A DNA stretch of 64,000 bases from Lachnospiraceae bacterium (GCA_017437785.1 JAFRXH010000023.1:1-64000), one strand, 5' to 3'; shown: positions 7,748-17,190, counted from the first letter of the stretch. Notes: generated by a model not told the origin, from the sequence alone. Numbers and translations: made by a program.

Positions 7748-9841
7748 TTATTGCTCTACATCCTTCATTGAGAACGTATATCTTCCCGGATTCTTGGGAT
7801 CCTTTCCAAGACAGATTACCTTAACCTCATCTCCTATCGCAAGCACATCCTCAACCTTGTCGATCCTGCGGTTGGCGATACGTGAAATATGTACCATGCC
7901 TTCCTTGCCGGGAGCGAACTCTACGAAAGCGCCGAAGTCCTTGATGCTTACAACCTTGCCGGTGAAGATCTGGCCTTCTTCAAACTCGGTAACGATGGTC
8001 TGGATCATCTTAACCGCATCATCCATAGCCTTGGGATCGGTGCCGCATACGCTGACTGCGCCGTCATCGGTGATATCGACCTTAACACCTGTACGTGCGA
8101 TGATCTCGTTGATGGTCTTTCCTCTCTGGCCAACAACCTCACCGATCTTTTCGGGATCGATGGTGATCTGGATGATCTTGGGAGCATACTCGTTAACAGT
8201 AGCTCTGGGAGCTGCTATAGCGGGCTTCATGCAGTTCTCCATTATGAAGAGTCTTGCATCACGGCAGCGTGCGATAGCGCCCTCTACGATAGGTCTTGTA
8301 AGACCGTGAATCTTGATATCCATCTGTATAGCGGTGATACCGTCCTTAGTACCGGTAACCTTGAAGTCCATATCTCCGAAGAAGTCCTCAAGACCCTGGA
8401 TATCGGTAAGCAGTACAAAGTCATCATCGGTCTCGCCTGTTACCAGACCGCAGGAGATACCTGCTACCATCTTCTTGATGGGTACGCCGGCAGCCATAAG
8501 TGACATACAGGATGCACAGGTACTTGCCATTGAAGTGGATCCGTTGGATTCAAAGGTTTCACTTACGGTACGTATTGCATAAGGGAATTCCTCTTCACTG
8601 GGGATAACGGGGAGCAGTGCACGCTCAGCCAGAGCGCCGTGTCCTATCTCACGTCTTCCGGGTCCGCGGCTAACTTTGGTCTCACCAACGGAGTATGAAG
8701 GGAAATTATAATGATGTATATATCTCTTAGCCTTTACATTGTCATCAAGTCCGTCAACCTTCTGCGCCTCAGAAAGCGGTGCCAGAGTACATACGTTGCA
8801 GATCTGGGTCTGTCCACGGGTAAACATTGCAGAACCGTGTACACGGGGAATGATATCAACCTCAGCAGCAAGTTTTCTGATCTGGGTGATCTCACGGCCG
8901 TCGGGACGCTTGTGATCTTTAAGGATCATCTTACGTACTGTCTTCTTCTCATACTGGTAAAGAGCCTCGCCTAGAATAGCAAGCCACTCTTCATTATCAG
9001 CAAAAGCTTCCTCAAGACGCTTCTGGATATTGGAGATATTCTCCTCACGAACCTGCTTCTCATCAGTAAATACTGCAGTTTCCATCTCAGCGGGAGGAAC
9101 GATCTCCTTCATCTTTGCAAAGAGTTCCTCGGGAACTGCACAGCTCACATACTCATGCTTGGGCTTGCCAACCTCTGCAACGATCTGGTTGATCCAGCTG
9201 ATGATCTTCTGGTTTACATCATGAGCGGTATAGATAGCCTCGAGCATCTTGGACTCGGGTATCTCGTTTGCACCTGCCTCGATCATGATAACTTTCTGTG
9301 CTGTAGATGCAACAGTAAGCTTAAGATCTCCGGCTGCCCACTGCTCCTGGGTAGGGTTGATTATGAGTTCGCCATTGATCATACCCATCTGCGTCATAGC
9401 GCAGGGACCGTCAAAAGGAATATCGGAAATGCAGGTTGCGATCGCACTGCCCAGCATAGCTACAAGCTCGGGGCGGCATGCGGGATCAACGCTCATTACC
9501 AGATTATCAAGTGTAACATCATTTCTGTAATCCTTGGGGAATAAGGGACGCATGGGTCTGTCGATAACGCGGCTGGTAAGAATAGCGTTCTCTGATGCCT
9601 TTCCCTCTCTCTTGTTAAAGCCTCCGGGGATCTTTCCTACTGCATACATCTTCTCCTCATATTCAACCGAAAGGGGGAAGAAATCGATGCCGTCCCTGGG
9701 TTTTTCGGATGCTGTAGCGGTCGCGAGCACGGTGGTGTCACCGTAATGCATAAATGCTGCGCCGTTTGCCTGTGCGGATACTCTTCCGATATCTACGGAA
9801 AGGGTTCTGCCGCCGACTTCAATACTGTAAGTCTTGTACAT
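7748..9841 (-). CDS. pnp: Polyribonucleotide nucleotidyltransferase (PNPase)
   Basis: PNPase (697 aa, typical length) degrades RNA 3' to 5' with phosphate, releasing nucleoside diphosphates; it forms a trimer. Domain order is complete: first RNase PH domain (about 10-140), helical linker, second and catalytic RNase PH domain (about 320-540, FTRGQTQICNVCTLAP and TSVSE-type FESNGSTSMASTC), KH domain (about 550-610, IGEVVGQRGKTINEIIARTG) and S1 domain (about 620-690, GKVVSIKDFGAFVEF). The start at 9841 has a GAGG site four bases upstream. It follows rpsO, the classic gene order, with a terminator and a structured leader between the two. Confidence 0.97.
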   Translation of the reverse strand: MYKTYSIEVGGRTLSVDIGRVSAQANGAAFMHYGDTTVLATATASEKPRDGIDFFPLSVEYEEKMYAVGKIPGGFNKREGKASENAILTSRVIDRPMRPLFPKDYRNDVTLDNLVMSVDPACRPELVAMLGSAIATCISDIPFDGPCAMTQMGMINGELIINPTQEQWAAGDLKLTVASTAQKVIMIEAGANEIPESKMLEAIYTAHDVNQKIISWINQIVAEVGKPKHEYVSCAVPEELFAKMKEIVPPAEMETAVFTDEKQVREENISNIQKRLEEAFADNEEWLAILGEALYQYEKKTVRKMILKDHKRPDGREITQIRKLAAEVDIIPRVHGSAMFTRGQTQICNVCTLAPLSEAQKVDGLDDNVKAKRYIHHYNFPSYSVGETKVSRGPGRREIGHGALAERALLPVIPSEEEFPYAIRTVSETFESNGSTSMASTCASCMSLMAAGVPIKKMVAGISCGLVTGETDDDFVLLTDIQGLEDFFGDMDFKVTGTKDGITAIQMDIKIHGLTRPIVEGAIARCRDARLFIMENCMKPAIAAPRATVNEYAPKIIQITIDPEKIGEVVGQRGKTINEIIARTGVKVDITDDGAVSVCGTDPKAMDDAVKMIQTIVTEFEEGQIFTGKVVSIKDFGAFVEFAPGKEGMVHISRIANRRIDKVEDVLAIGDEVKVICLGKDPKNPGRYTFSMKDVEQ

Positions 9842-9856
9842 ATTTCCTCTCTTTCC

Positions 9857-9967
9857 GGCTCTTTCGAGCCAATCTAACGGTCATAAGACCGGGTTTTGGT
9901 TACACCCGGGAGAGGATCGCCTCGAAAACACTGAACAATGTTCAAAAGCTTTGAGCACTCTTCAGTG
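9857..9967 (-). promoter_or_regulatory. Structured 5' leader of pnp
   Basis: Minus-strand hairpins before the pnp ribosome binding site: GGCTC-GAAA-GAGCC (9857-9870), CGGTC/GACCG (9878-9891), CCGGGT/ACCCGG (9889-9909) and CACTGAA/TTCAGTG (9929-9967). The second and third share three bases (9889-9891), so they cannot form together. PNPase is autoregulated through its leader in enterobacteria; whether this leader does so is inference. Confidence 0.45.
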
Positions 9968-10000
9968 ATCTCGTCGGCTGTTCCGTCCCGGGAAATAAAG

Positions 10001-10038
10001 ATAAAACGGACACGGAGCTTTAATGTTCCGTATCCGTT
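10001..10038 (-). terminator. Terminator after rpsO
   Basis: Minus strand: stem AACGGATACGGA with TCCGTGTCCGTT (10027-10038 with 10005-10016, one mismatch), followed by TTTTATCTTTATTT. The weak T-tract suggests partial read-through into pnp. Confidence 0.75.
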
Positions 10039-10051
10039 ATTCTTTTCAGGA

Positions 10052-10318
10052 TTACTTACGAAGGCCGAGCTTATCGATCAGTGCACGATATCTCTCGATA
10101 TCCTTCTCCATCAGGTAGTTCAGAAGACCACGGCGCTTACCGATAAGCATATACATACCGCGGCGTGAGTGATGGTCAAGAGGGTGATCCTTAAGATGAG
10201 CGGTAAGCTCCTCTATTCTTGCGCTAAGTACGGCTACCTGTACCTCAGGTGAACCGGTATCTCCCTCTGTACGCGCATACTCCTTCATGATTGCCTGCTT
10301 CTTCTCTGCTGAGATCAT
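10052..10318 (-). CDS. rpsO: 30S ribosomal protein S15
   Basis: S15 (88 aa, standard length) binds the central domain of 16S rRNA early in 30S assembly. The sequence is full-length and typical: [49 protein letters not shown], given here in pieces: [29 protein letters not shown] and [10 protein letters not shown]. An AGGAGGAC site precedes the start at 10318. It has its own promoter (10411-10439) and a leader with two hairpins, which may be an autoregulatory site. Confidence 0.97.
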   Translation of the reverse strand: MISAEKKQAIMKEYARTEGDTGSPEVQVAVLSARIEELTAHLKDHPLDHHSRRGMYMLIGKRRGLLNYLMEKDIERYRALIDKLGLRK

Positions 10319-10339
10319 TTAATTGTCCTCCTTATTATT

Positions 10340-10376
10340 ATTCGGCCGAATCCGGGATGTGGGTCGGAGTGTCCCG
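10340..10376 (-). promoter_or_regulatory. Possible S15-binding leader of rpsO
   Basis: Minus strand: hairpin CGGGA...TCCCG (10372-10376 with 10353-10357) followed at once by the perfect palindrome ATTCGG-CCGAAT (10340-10351), just before the ribosome binding site. S15 mRNAs in many bacteria carry such leaders, which S15 binds to shut off its own synthesis, but the shapes differ between groups. Assignment here rests on position and foldability only. Confidence 0.4.
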
Positions 10377-10410
10377 CTTCTCAGATACGGTTAATCACAC
10401 AACATTCGAT

Positions 10411-10439
10411 ATTCTAACATAATGATTTTTTTCTGTCAA
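10411..10439 (-). promoter_or_regulatory. rpsO promoter
   Basis: Minus strand: perfect -35 TTGACA (10434-10439), 17-nt spacer, -10 TAGAAT (10411-10416). The -35 box overlaps the last codons of the upstream gene. Confidence 0.8.
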
Positions 10440-11248
10440 CCGTTCTCCACGAGATAGCCATTGACGATTATATTACCATGTCTGTATCCGGGATCCTCGC
10501 ACCGCCTTGAGACAATATACACACACTGGCGCACCATCTCATCCGTATTGACATGCCATGTAGCAAATTTAACACCTTCCACTACATGCTCGGCATAATC
10601 ATCATAACCGGCTACTTCGATATTCTCCGGGACTTTATACCCGTATTTCTGCAGGCTCTCTATAAGTCTGTACGCCGTTTCGTCGCTGCAGCACACAAAA
10701 GCTTCCGGCATTTCAACGGGCAGATGCTGTTCGATCAGATAACCGTTCTTGTCACGGTCGGGCAATATCCACCTGTTATTGATCTCGATATCAGCAGCCA
10801 TATGGTATTTAAGGTAGCCCATAAAGCGGTCCAGTATCGACCCGGTAGCCTTGTAACTGCCTACGAAGGCGATCTTCCTGTATCCTTTTTCGGCCAGATA
10901 TCTGGTAAGCGAATAGCCCCCATGGATATTGTCCCCCGTTATCGAATCAACCTCAAATTCTTCATTTGCAAAATCAAAGAAGATAAGTCTGCTTCCCGTT
11001 TCCAGGATCTTTGTTATAAACGCGGGACGCATCTCACCGATCATCACACACTGCAAGCCGCTGTCTTCACACAGTTCATCAGGTATAACCCCGATCTCCT
11101 CATCTTCACGGCTCACTATCTTCAGGACGGGATCGAATCCGGCTTTTCCGAACTCAGCGGCCATCTTTTCGTAGATCCTGTTGTAAAACGATCTTTCGGA
11201 ATAAAACTTTTCCGGTATCATCACAAATACTTTATGGCTATTATCCAT
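10436..11248 (-). CDS. LacI-type ligand-binding domain protein without DNA-binding domain
   Basis: This 270-aa protein looks like the effector-binding half of LacI/GalR regulators (periplasmic-binding-protein fold). Seen: TGDNIHGGYSLTRYLAEKGY, then YRKIAFVGSYKATGSILDR, a central AFVCCSDETAYRLIESLQKYG and NIEVAGYDDYAE, all in the family order. The usual 60-residue helix-turn-helix head is absent: the start (MDNSHKVFVMIPEKFYSER) falls at the first strand of the sensor domain, and only 43 nt separate it from glyS. No signal peptide is present, so it is cytoplasmic. It may bind a small molecule and act through a partner; the ligand is unknown. No terminator is seen, and the rpsO promoter begins in its stop region. 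Confidence 0.7.
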   Translation of the reverse strand: MDNSHKVFVMIPEKFYSERSFYNRIYEKMAAEFGKAGFDPVLKIVSREDEEIGVIPDELCEDSGLQCVMIGEMRPAFITKILETGSRLIFFDFANEEFEVDSITGDNIHGGYSLTRYLAEKGYRKIAFVGSYKATGSILDRFMGYLKYHMAADIEINNRWILPDRDKNGYLIEQHLPVEMPEAFVCCSDETAYRLIESLQKYGYKVPENIEVAGYDDYAEHVVEGVKFATWHVNTDEMVRQCVYIVSRRCEDPGYRHGNIIVNGYLVENG

Positions 11249-11291
11249 ATGTAACCCCCAATCATTTCCGCATGATCAGTTTCCCGCTGCC

Positions 11292-12692
11292 TCAGAAAGT
11301 AAATTTATCCGCGAAGAATGCCTCCAGTTCATCAATGGCAACTCTCTCCTGTTCCATCGAATCACGGAAACGTATCGTAACTTTCTTATCTTCTTCGGAG
11401 TCAAAATCATAAGTGATGCAGAAAGGCGTACCTATCTCATCCTGGCGGCGGTAACGCTTTCCTATGGTTCCCCTGTCATCAAACTCGCAGTAATACTTCT
11501 TTGAAAGCTGAGCAAATATCTTCTCAGCACCTTCATTTAATTTCTTTGATAAAGGCAGTACCGCGATCTTTACGGGTGCTATAGCAGGATGGAAATGAAG
11601 CACCGTACGGACATCGGGCTTTTCGGGCGTTCCCAGTTCCTCTTCATCGTAAGCCGCGCAGAGGAATGCGAGCACCATACGGTCAGCTCCCAGTGAAGGC
11701 TCTATAACATAAGGAATATACTTTTCATTCCTGCTCTCATCAAAATAGGTCATATCCTGCTTGGATACATTCTGATGCTGGGTCAGATCATAATCGGTAC
11801 GGTCTGCTATACCCCAGAGCTCGCCCCAGCCAATGGTAGGGAACAGATACTCTATATCCTGGGTACCCTTAGAATAGAATGCCAGCTCTTCAGGATCATG
11901 CTCACGGAAACGAAGTTCCTCTTCCTTCATGCCCAGTGAAAGCAGCCAGTCTTTGCAGAATTTCTTCCAGTATTCATACCACTCAAGATCGGTGCCGGGC
12001 TCGCAGAAGAATTCGAGTTCCATCTGTTCAAACTCACGTGTACGGAAAGTAAAGTTACCGGGCGTGATCTCGTTACGGAAGCTCTTACCGATCTGTCCGA
12101 TACCGAAAGGAATGCTCTTTCTTGATGTACGCTGGACATTCTTGAAGTTTACGAATATACCCTGTGCAGTTTCGGGACGAAGATAAACGGTAGCCGACGC
12201 ATCCTCGGTAACCCCCTGGAATGTCTTAAACATCAGATTAAACTGTCTGATATCGGTAAAATTGTGCTTTCCGCAGTTGGGGCAGGCAATGGAATTCTCC
12301 TTTATGAAGTTCATCATCTTATCAGCATCCCAGCCGTCAACACTGCTCTCGAGCGTCACATTATTATCATGAGCCCAGTCATCAATGACCTTATCTGCGC
12401 GGAAACGCTCATGGCACTCCTTGCAATCCATAAGAGGATCGGAAAAGCTGCTCAGATGCCCGCTGGCGATCCAGGTCTGCGGATTCATAAGTATGGCGCA
12501 GTCCACACCAACATTGTAAGGATTCTCCTGTATAAATTTCTGCCACCATGCGCGCTTTACATTATTCTTAAGCTCCACTCCCAGATTTCCGTAATCCCAG
12601 GTATTTGCAAGGCCTCCGTATATTTCCGATCCGGGATAGATAAAGCCCCTTCCTTTGCAAAGGTTTTTGATCTTGTCAAGTGTCTTTTCCAT
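11292..12692 (-). CDS. glyS: Glycyl-tRNA synthetase, single-chain type
   Basis: This class II synthetase (466 aa) charges tRNA-Gly; it is the homodimeric type, distinct from the two-subunit GlyQ/GlyS form. It begins with [24 protein letters not shown], whose key part [14 protein letters not shown] is typical. Motif 2 is in [21 protein letters not shown] and motif 3 in [17 protein letters not shown]-terminal anticodon-binding domain follows ([15 protein letters not shown] ... [20 protein letters not shown]). AGGAGGAGT precedes the ATG at 12692. It lies only 15 nt after a lipoprotein gene and behind a secreted protease, an odd operon partner, and there is no T-box leader in that gap. Confidence 0.96.
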   Translation of the reverse strand: MEKTLDKIKNLCKGRGFIYPGSEIYGGLANTWDYGNLGVELKNNVKRAWWQKFIQENPYNVGVDCAILMNPQTWIASGHLSSFSDPLMDCKECHERFRADKVIDDWAHDNNVTLESSVDGWDADKMMNFIKENSIACPNCGKHNFTDIRQFNLMFKTFQGVTEDASATVYLRPETAQGIFVNFKNVQRTSRKSIPFGIGQIGKSFRNEITPGNFTFRTREFEQMELEFFCEPGTDLEWYEYWKKFCKDWLLSLGMKEEELRFREHDPEELAFYSKGTQDIEYLFPTIGWGELWGIADRTDYDLTQHQNVSKQDMTYFDESRNEKYIPYVIEPSLGADRMVLAFLCAAYDEEELGTPEKPDVRTVLHFHPAIAPVKIAVLPLSKKLNEGAEKIFAQLSKKYYCEFDDRGTIGKRYRRQDEIGTPFCITYDFDSEEDKKVTIRFRDSMEQERVAIDELEAFFADKFTF

Positions 12693-12707
12693 GTTACTCC
12701 TCCTGTT

Positions 12708-13316
12708 TCAATAAATTATTATATATGTCCCGTCCTCTGAAGCCTCAACCGTCTTTGCTCCGGTCTGCTTCATGCTCTGGGTATAATACCTTATCTCTGA
12801 CGGCACACTTATACTGCCGCGCCCGGTAAATACCAGCATCTTCTTATCAGCCATGTTCATCAGATCGTTCTTGCCTATAACATGCTCCGGCTGGTCCGCA
12901 AATGATAAAGCCGAGGCAAAATCATATCCCTTATCATAAGCCTCCTGCACCGTTCCTGTAAAGAGCCTGTATGGCATATATTCGTCATAATCCGCAGCAG
13001 ACTTGAATCTCAGTTTCACGACCATCTTGTCGTCCCTGCGGGCATGGCTTACCAGACTGATACTCTCCGCTCCGTGGGATGCATTATAATTAAGCAGTTC
13101 TTTATTGATATACTCCGTCAGTTCACTCTCATTATAAAGGCTGTCGGCAAAATCATCAATCAAAAGTGCATCTATGCTCCCGTCACGGGCTATCGTAAAA
13201 CCTCCGAGCTGTTCGTCGGCCTGTTCGTAACTGCTCCCGCACCCGCAAATGAGCATTGCGGAAAACAAAGCAGAATACACCATCTTTATAAATTTTCCAG
13301 ATCCCGTTTTCCTCAC
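12708..13316 (-). CDS. Predicted lipoprotein of unknown function
   Basis: The 202-aa protein has a basic start, a hydrophobic core (MVYSALFSAMLI) and a lipobox-like ICGC, so it should be lipid-anchored outside the membrane. The mature part is acidic (FTIARDGSIDALLIDDFAD...) with no domain I recognise; a stretch GKNDLMNMADKKMLVFTGRG and a C-terminal AKTVEASEDGTYIIIY are visible. The start is GTG at 13316, overlapping the stop of the protease gene as GTGA, which points to coupled translation; an internal ATG at codon 12 is the alternative. The tight link suggests a role with the protease, such as a partner or immunity-like factor, but this is inference. Confidence 0.65.
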   Translation of the reverse strand: MRKTGSGKFIKMVYSALFSAMLICGCGSSYEQADEQLGGFTIARDGSIDALLIDDFADSLYNESELTEYINKELLNYNASHGAESISLVSHARRDDKMVVKLRFKSAADYDEYMPYRLFTGTVQEAYDKGYDFASALSFADQPEHVIGKNDLMNMADKKMLVFTGRGSISVPSEIRYYTQSMKQTGAKTVEASEDGTYIIIY

Positions 13317-16216
13317 CTTACATTCACCCTGATCTTTAATTTTTTTTCACCGATCCTGCCAACAAGCACGGTGCTTCCACGGTTTAAGCCATGCACAACG
13401 CCGTTTTCATCGGCATATGCGCATAAAGCATTTGAGCTTTTATATACAGGCGGCTCAAATACCCTATTCCGTTCATCTTCTTTATATGACAGAAGATATT
13501 CTTCCCCCTTTTTTAACACAAGACTATAAGTGTATGTTCCTTTACGGCTTATATCTCCGTATATATCAAGCGACGGTTCCTCAACATATACCTTATATCT
13601 GAATCTAAAGCCCGCGCCTTCGATCTGATACGGATCATAAAAACACTCAAGCTCATCCGTTCCGGCATTGAGCGCTTTGACCGTACCTTTTTTACTCACG
13701 CTTATCACATTATCGCTAAGGCTCTTCCACCCCGCAACGGAATTCTTAACGCCTTTTATCCTGATCTTTTTTGATCCGCCGGGGCTTATATGTATCTCAC
13801 GCTCCTTTGGCTGCATGACATTTAGCTTTATCTTAACACCGTTGCTGCATCGCAGCTGTGTAGTTCCCGCACCGATCGCCGTAAGCTTTCCGGCAGGACT
13901 TATACAGGCTACGCTGTCCGCATAAGCACCCGATCCCATTTTTTTCATACCCAGATCCGAATTCCAGGCCATATTTTTAAACTTATAGCCATCAAGTCTG
14001 AGTTTGATACTCTGCATGGGCATAAGTGTTATTTCTTCTTCCGCAGCGGACAAATGTATACCGCTTTTTTCATCCGAAACCTTAAGCCTTATGCTGAAGC
14101 TTTTGGATGCCACCACCGCATAGATGAGTGCATCTCCGGCGCAAAGGGCTGTCGCTTTACCGTCTTCTATCCTTACAACATCCGGTGATGTGCTGTAGTA
14201 ATATACAGGGTAATGTTCTCTCATATCGCTGCCGTTTACACAGACAAAAAACCTGTTATCAAGATCTATGCTCTCTCCGGATGTGAGCGTGATCTTTTTC
14301 TGCGAAAAATGAGGCTTCGAAACATAGATCCCGTAGCTTTCCCCGTCAGCGCTCTTTATCAGCGTATGCCCCTCGGACTTAGCGACAAGCTGATGCTTTC
14401 TGTTTATATTAACGATACCCGTATCATCGCTTCTCCAGTCCTTGGCGGGATCGATATCAAACCGCTGCCCCCTGATCAGATACAGCGCTTCACCGCTCAT
14501 ATCCGGAACAGGCGAAAAAGCCGATCCCACGCTTACCGGGGCAGGATCCGGATCCTTGCGTTCAGAATAATCTGTAAGAGCATTGATAACAAAATTACTT
14601 CTTTTGCTGCTCGCAGATGAACCCAGTACATCCGTCCATTCGATACCGTCTTCGGAGAAGAAGCTCTGTCCGGCGCTGCATCCCACATCATATACGATAC
14701 CGTTAGATCTGGAGTATGCCCTCTCATAACATATGGTCTTATCATCAGAGCGTTTTACGACTACGGCAAAGTACTCTCCTTTCTTTACCGTAACCGGCTC
14801 TTTCAGTTCGATGGTATATTTACCATCCAGATAAATGCGCCCGGCTGTCGTTGCATTTTCTGCCTTAACTCCAGACGCAGGCCCCTTTGCGGGATTAACA
14901 CCTGTATATATACTGATCTCATAAGCGGTACCGTCGCCTTCCAGCCCAAGAGCATCAAAGCTGACAGCTTTTATATCCTCGTAATCGGCGCCGCTGTTTG
15001 CCTTAAATACATTGGCACAATAAGGCTTTAAGATATAGCTTTTCGAATGTATCTGCGATGTGTAAAAATAATTATTCTTCGGCATATCCGAAGGCAATGC
15101 TATATCAAAAGTCCAGGCGGATTTTTCGCTGCTGCCATTCGGTTTGGTGAGAGAACTGTCCTCATAGGATAACCAAAAATAGGTATAATAGCTCAGTACG
15201 CCGCTGTTACCGTAATTCCAGCTGTTCCTTACCAGCCATGCTCCGTTTGCTTCAGGTCCCGCTCCGCCTGATGCCTTAAAATTCTGTGCCGGGAAATCAT
15301 CATCCCATCCCACCAGGCAAACGGCATGATTGGTCTTTACCTGGGTAGCGCAGTAATAACTGTTAAATTCAGCATTATAACAGCTGTCCATTGAATAGAT
15401 GGATACACCCACAGCCCCGTTTGTGCGGATGCACTGTTTTATCAGCTCTTTATTCTCTATGTTTATCTCTCTTGAATTGCGCAGAATCGCTACCGAAGAA
15501 TACTCCGGAGCTTCCGGTACATACTCACCGGCGTTCATCCTGCCGGCATTTATATAAGGCGCTCCGTTCTCGGATACGGCACCGCGCCCGTTCATTAATG
15601 TCTGTGAAGCAAAATCCAGATTTCCGCCGGCATTCAGGATACCGCCTGCGCCGCTGAAACTTACGGTATCTCCGGTGTCTCCGGCTATGGATGGAGTCCC
15701 CTGATTGTAGCAATAATAGCACATATGCAGCTCGGAAAGGTCTATATCAACGCCATAGTCTGTCAGGCCATGATTGATCATATAGAATTCAGTGAGGGCC
15801 ATAGCAGAATGAGCCCAGCAGCTGCCATAAGGATTCTGGTTCCGGTTTATTGGATACTTCTCTGTAAAATATGAAGCTATCTGCTCGCTTTCCTCATACG
15901 GATAAGGGAAAGCCGATGTGAGCTCTTCATTCTCCAGCGCAGAAAATGCAGAAGAAGCATACGTTTCTTCCCCCTCAACCATATCGGTATCTATCTGTTC
16001 AAAGCTGATCCCGTCATCAACAAGACTCACGGAGCCTTTACCGGGTATCTCAAAATATCCGCTGTATTCTTCATCATCCGCGCTTTCAGCTGTATCATCC
16101 ACACATACAAAGGGATCCTGCCCACCATCCAGGGCATAGGCCGGAAAGACGGTATTTACCGTCAGGATGATGCACAGAAGGATCATTAAAGTTTTTGCAC
16201 CGAATCTGTCTGTCAT
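13313..16216 (-). CDS. Secreted papain-family (C1) cysteine protease with Ig-like surface domains
   Basis: The 967-aa protein has a Sec signal peptide (hydrophobic 10-22, cleavage near AYA at about 27-29). The peptidase domain (about 105-360) keeps the full papain active site: Gln127, Cys133 in YGSCWAHSAM, His297 in NHAVCLVGWDD and Asn331 in WLVRNSWNYG. A lectin-like beta domain follows (about 365-545), as in other clostridial C1 surface proteases. The last 390 residues are repeated Ig-like (BIG2-type) modules. There is no LPXTG motif or SLH domain, so anchoring is unexplained. The C-terminal modules match those of the giant protein at 25699-32451. It has its own promoter (16250-16278) and heads an operon with the lipoprotein gene and glyS. 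Confidence 0.85.
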   Translation of the reverse strand: MTDRFGAKTLMILLCIILTVNTVFPAYALDGGQDPFVCVDDTAESADDEEYSGYFEIPGKGSVSLVDDGISFEQIDTDMVEGEETYASSAFSALENEELTSAFPYPYEESEQIASYFTEKYPINRNQNPYGSCWAHSAMALTEFYMINHGLTDYGVDIDLSELHMCYYCYNQGTPSIAGDTGDTVSFSGAGGILNAGGNLDFASQTLMNGRGAVSENGAPYINAGRMNAGEYVPEAPEYSSVAILRNSREINIENKELIKQCIRTNGAVGVSIYSMDSCYNAEFNSYYCATQVKTNHAVCLVGWDDDFPAQNFKASGGAGPEANGAWLVRNSWNYGNSGVLSYYTYFWLSYEDSSLTKPNGSSEKSAWTFDIALPSDMPKNNYFYTSQIHSKSYILKPYCANVFKANSGADYEDIKAVSFDALGLEGDGTAYEISIYTGVNPAKGPASGVKAENATTAGRIYLDGKYTIELKEPVTVKKGEYFAVVVKRSDDKTICYERAYSRSNGIVYDVGCSAGQSFFSEDGIEWTDVLGSSASSKRSNFVINALTDYSERKDPDPAPVSVGSAFSPVPDMSGEALYLIRGQRFDIDPAKDWRSDDTGIVNINRKHQLVAKSEGHTLIKSADGESYGIYVSKPHFSQKKITLTSGESIDLDNRFFVCVNGSDMREHYPVYYYSTSPDVVRIEDGKATALCAGDALIYAVVASKSFSIRLKVSDEKSGIHLSAAEEEITLMPMQSIKLRLDGYKFKNMAWNSDLGMKKMGSGAYADSVACISPAGKLTAIGAGTTQLRCSNGVKIKLNVMQPKEREIHISPGGSKKIRIKGVKNSVAGWKSLSDNVISVSKKGTVKALNAGTDELECFYDPYQIEGAGFRFRYKVYVEEPSLDIYGDISRKGTYTYSLVLKKGEEYLLSYKEDERNRVFEPPVYKSSNALCAYADENGVVHGLNRGSTVLVGRIGEKKLKIRVNVR

Positions 16217-16249
16217 AAATCTTTTTTTCCTAAAAAAAGTAATGCTAAT

Positions 16250-16278
16250 ATTATAATGTTACATATCCCATTTAGCAA
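16250..16278 (-). promoter_or_regulatory. Promoter of the protease-lipoprotein-glyS unit
   Basis: Minus strand: -35 TTGCTA (16273-16278, inside the end of the rluA-type gene), 17-nt spacer, perfect -10 TATAAT (16250-16255). The protease start is at 16216. Confidence 0.7.
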
Positions 16279-17188
16279 TAAATTCTTTTCCCGACAGATG
16301 TTCAAAATCCCCTTTTAGTATCGGGAAAACCAGTTTATATGCCTTAAGGCGCTGCGTCGCCACCCCTTTATACGGATGAGCGCCGTATTTGATATCACCG
16401 GCCAGCGGATGACCTATTGATGAAAGATGCGCCCTGATCTGATGCGACCTGCCGGTAAAAAGCTCTACTTCAAGCAGTGTATATCCCTCTCTTTGTTCCA
16501 GTACACGATAAGCAGTTTTTACATAATGCTCTTTATCGTCATTCATTTTGCCGCCTTTGGGCAGTGGCGTTATCCTCACCGTATTGTTCTTTGTGTCTTT
16601 ATGCCATATCCCTTCCAAAACCGCACTGCCTTCCATTCTTCCTTCAGCCAGCGCCACATAGTACTTTTTCAGTTTGTGGTCCTTAATGATATCCGAAAGG
16701 AAACGGCTGCCGCGATATGTTCTGGCGCACAGCAAAAGCCCCGTGGTGTTGGTATCAAGCCTGTTACACACCGACGGCCTGAATGCAGACGAATCATCCG
16801 CCTCATTGCCGCAGTAGATCTTCAACCAGTCGTTAACACTGGGCTTCCCGCTCTGATCCCCCTGGCTCATAAGTCCCGAAGGCTTATCAACAATGATGAT
16901 ATCCGCATCCTCATAAATGATCTGCGGTTCTGCCCCCTCCCATTTTTCCTTCGAACGATCCGGGGCTTTTCCTCTCATTTTTTCATAGGTTTCTTCGGAA
17001 AAAAAGAAGCTTATAACATCATCCGTATTCAGTATGTCACTGCCGTCCGATCTGGATGAATTCAGTGTGATATTCTTTTTTCTGAGCATTTTATAGATAA
17101 AGCCGCCTGTAGCCGCCGATAAGTACTTTTTGAGATACTTATCGAGTCTCTGGCCGGCTTCTTCTTTTTTTATCCTAATTTGTTGCAT
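16259..17188 (-). CDS. RluA-family 23S rRNA pseudouridine synthase
   Basis: This enzyme isomerises specific uridines in rRNA to pseudouridine. The N-terminal S4 RNA-binding domain is seen (AGQRLDKYLKKYLSAATGGF) and the catalytic domain contains CNRLDTNTTGLLLCAR, whose Asp in RLD is the nucleophile. HQIRAHLSSIGHPLAGDIKYG near the end is diagnostic, seen as RSHQIRAHLSSIGHPL. Length of about 309 aa fits RluC/RluD types; the target position cannot be told. The start is either the ATG at 17188 or a TTG at 17194 overlapping the previous stop; neither has a strong ribosome binding site, so coupling to the upstream gene is likely. Confidence 0.9.
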   Translation of the reverse strand: MQQIRIKKEEAGQRLDKYLKKYLSAATGGFIYKMLRKKNITLNSSRSDGSDILNTDDVISFFFSEETYEKMRGKAPDRSKEKWEGAEPQIIYEDADIIIVDKPSGLMSQGDQSGKPSVNDWLKIYCGNEADDSSAFRPSVCNRLDTNTTGLLLCARTYRGSRFLSDIIKDHKLKKYYVALAEGRMEGSAVLEGIWHKDTKNNTVRITPLPKGGKMNDDKEHYVKTAYRVLEQREGYTLLEVELFTGRSHQIRAHLSSIGHPLAGDIKYGAHPYKGVATQRLKAYKLVFPILKGDFEHLSGKEFIAKWDM

Positions 17189-17190
17189 GA

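Noticed and set aside
12693-12707. T-box leader before glyS
   Set aside because: Only 15 nt separate it from the preceding gene.
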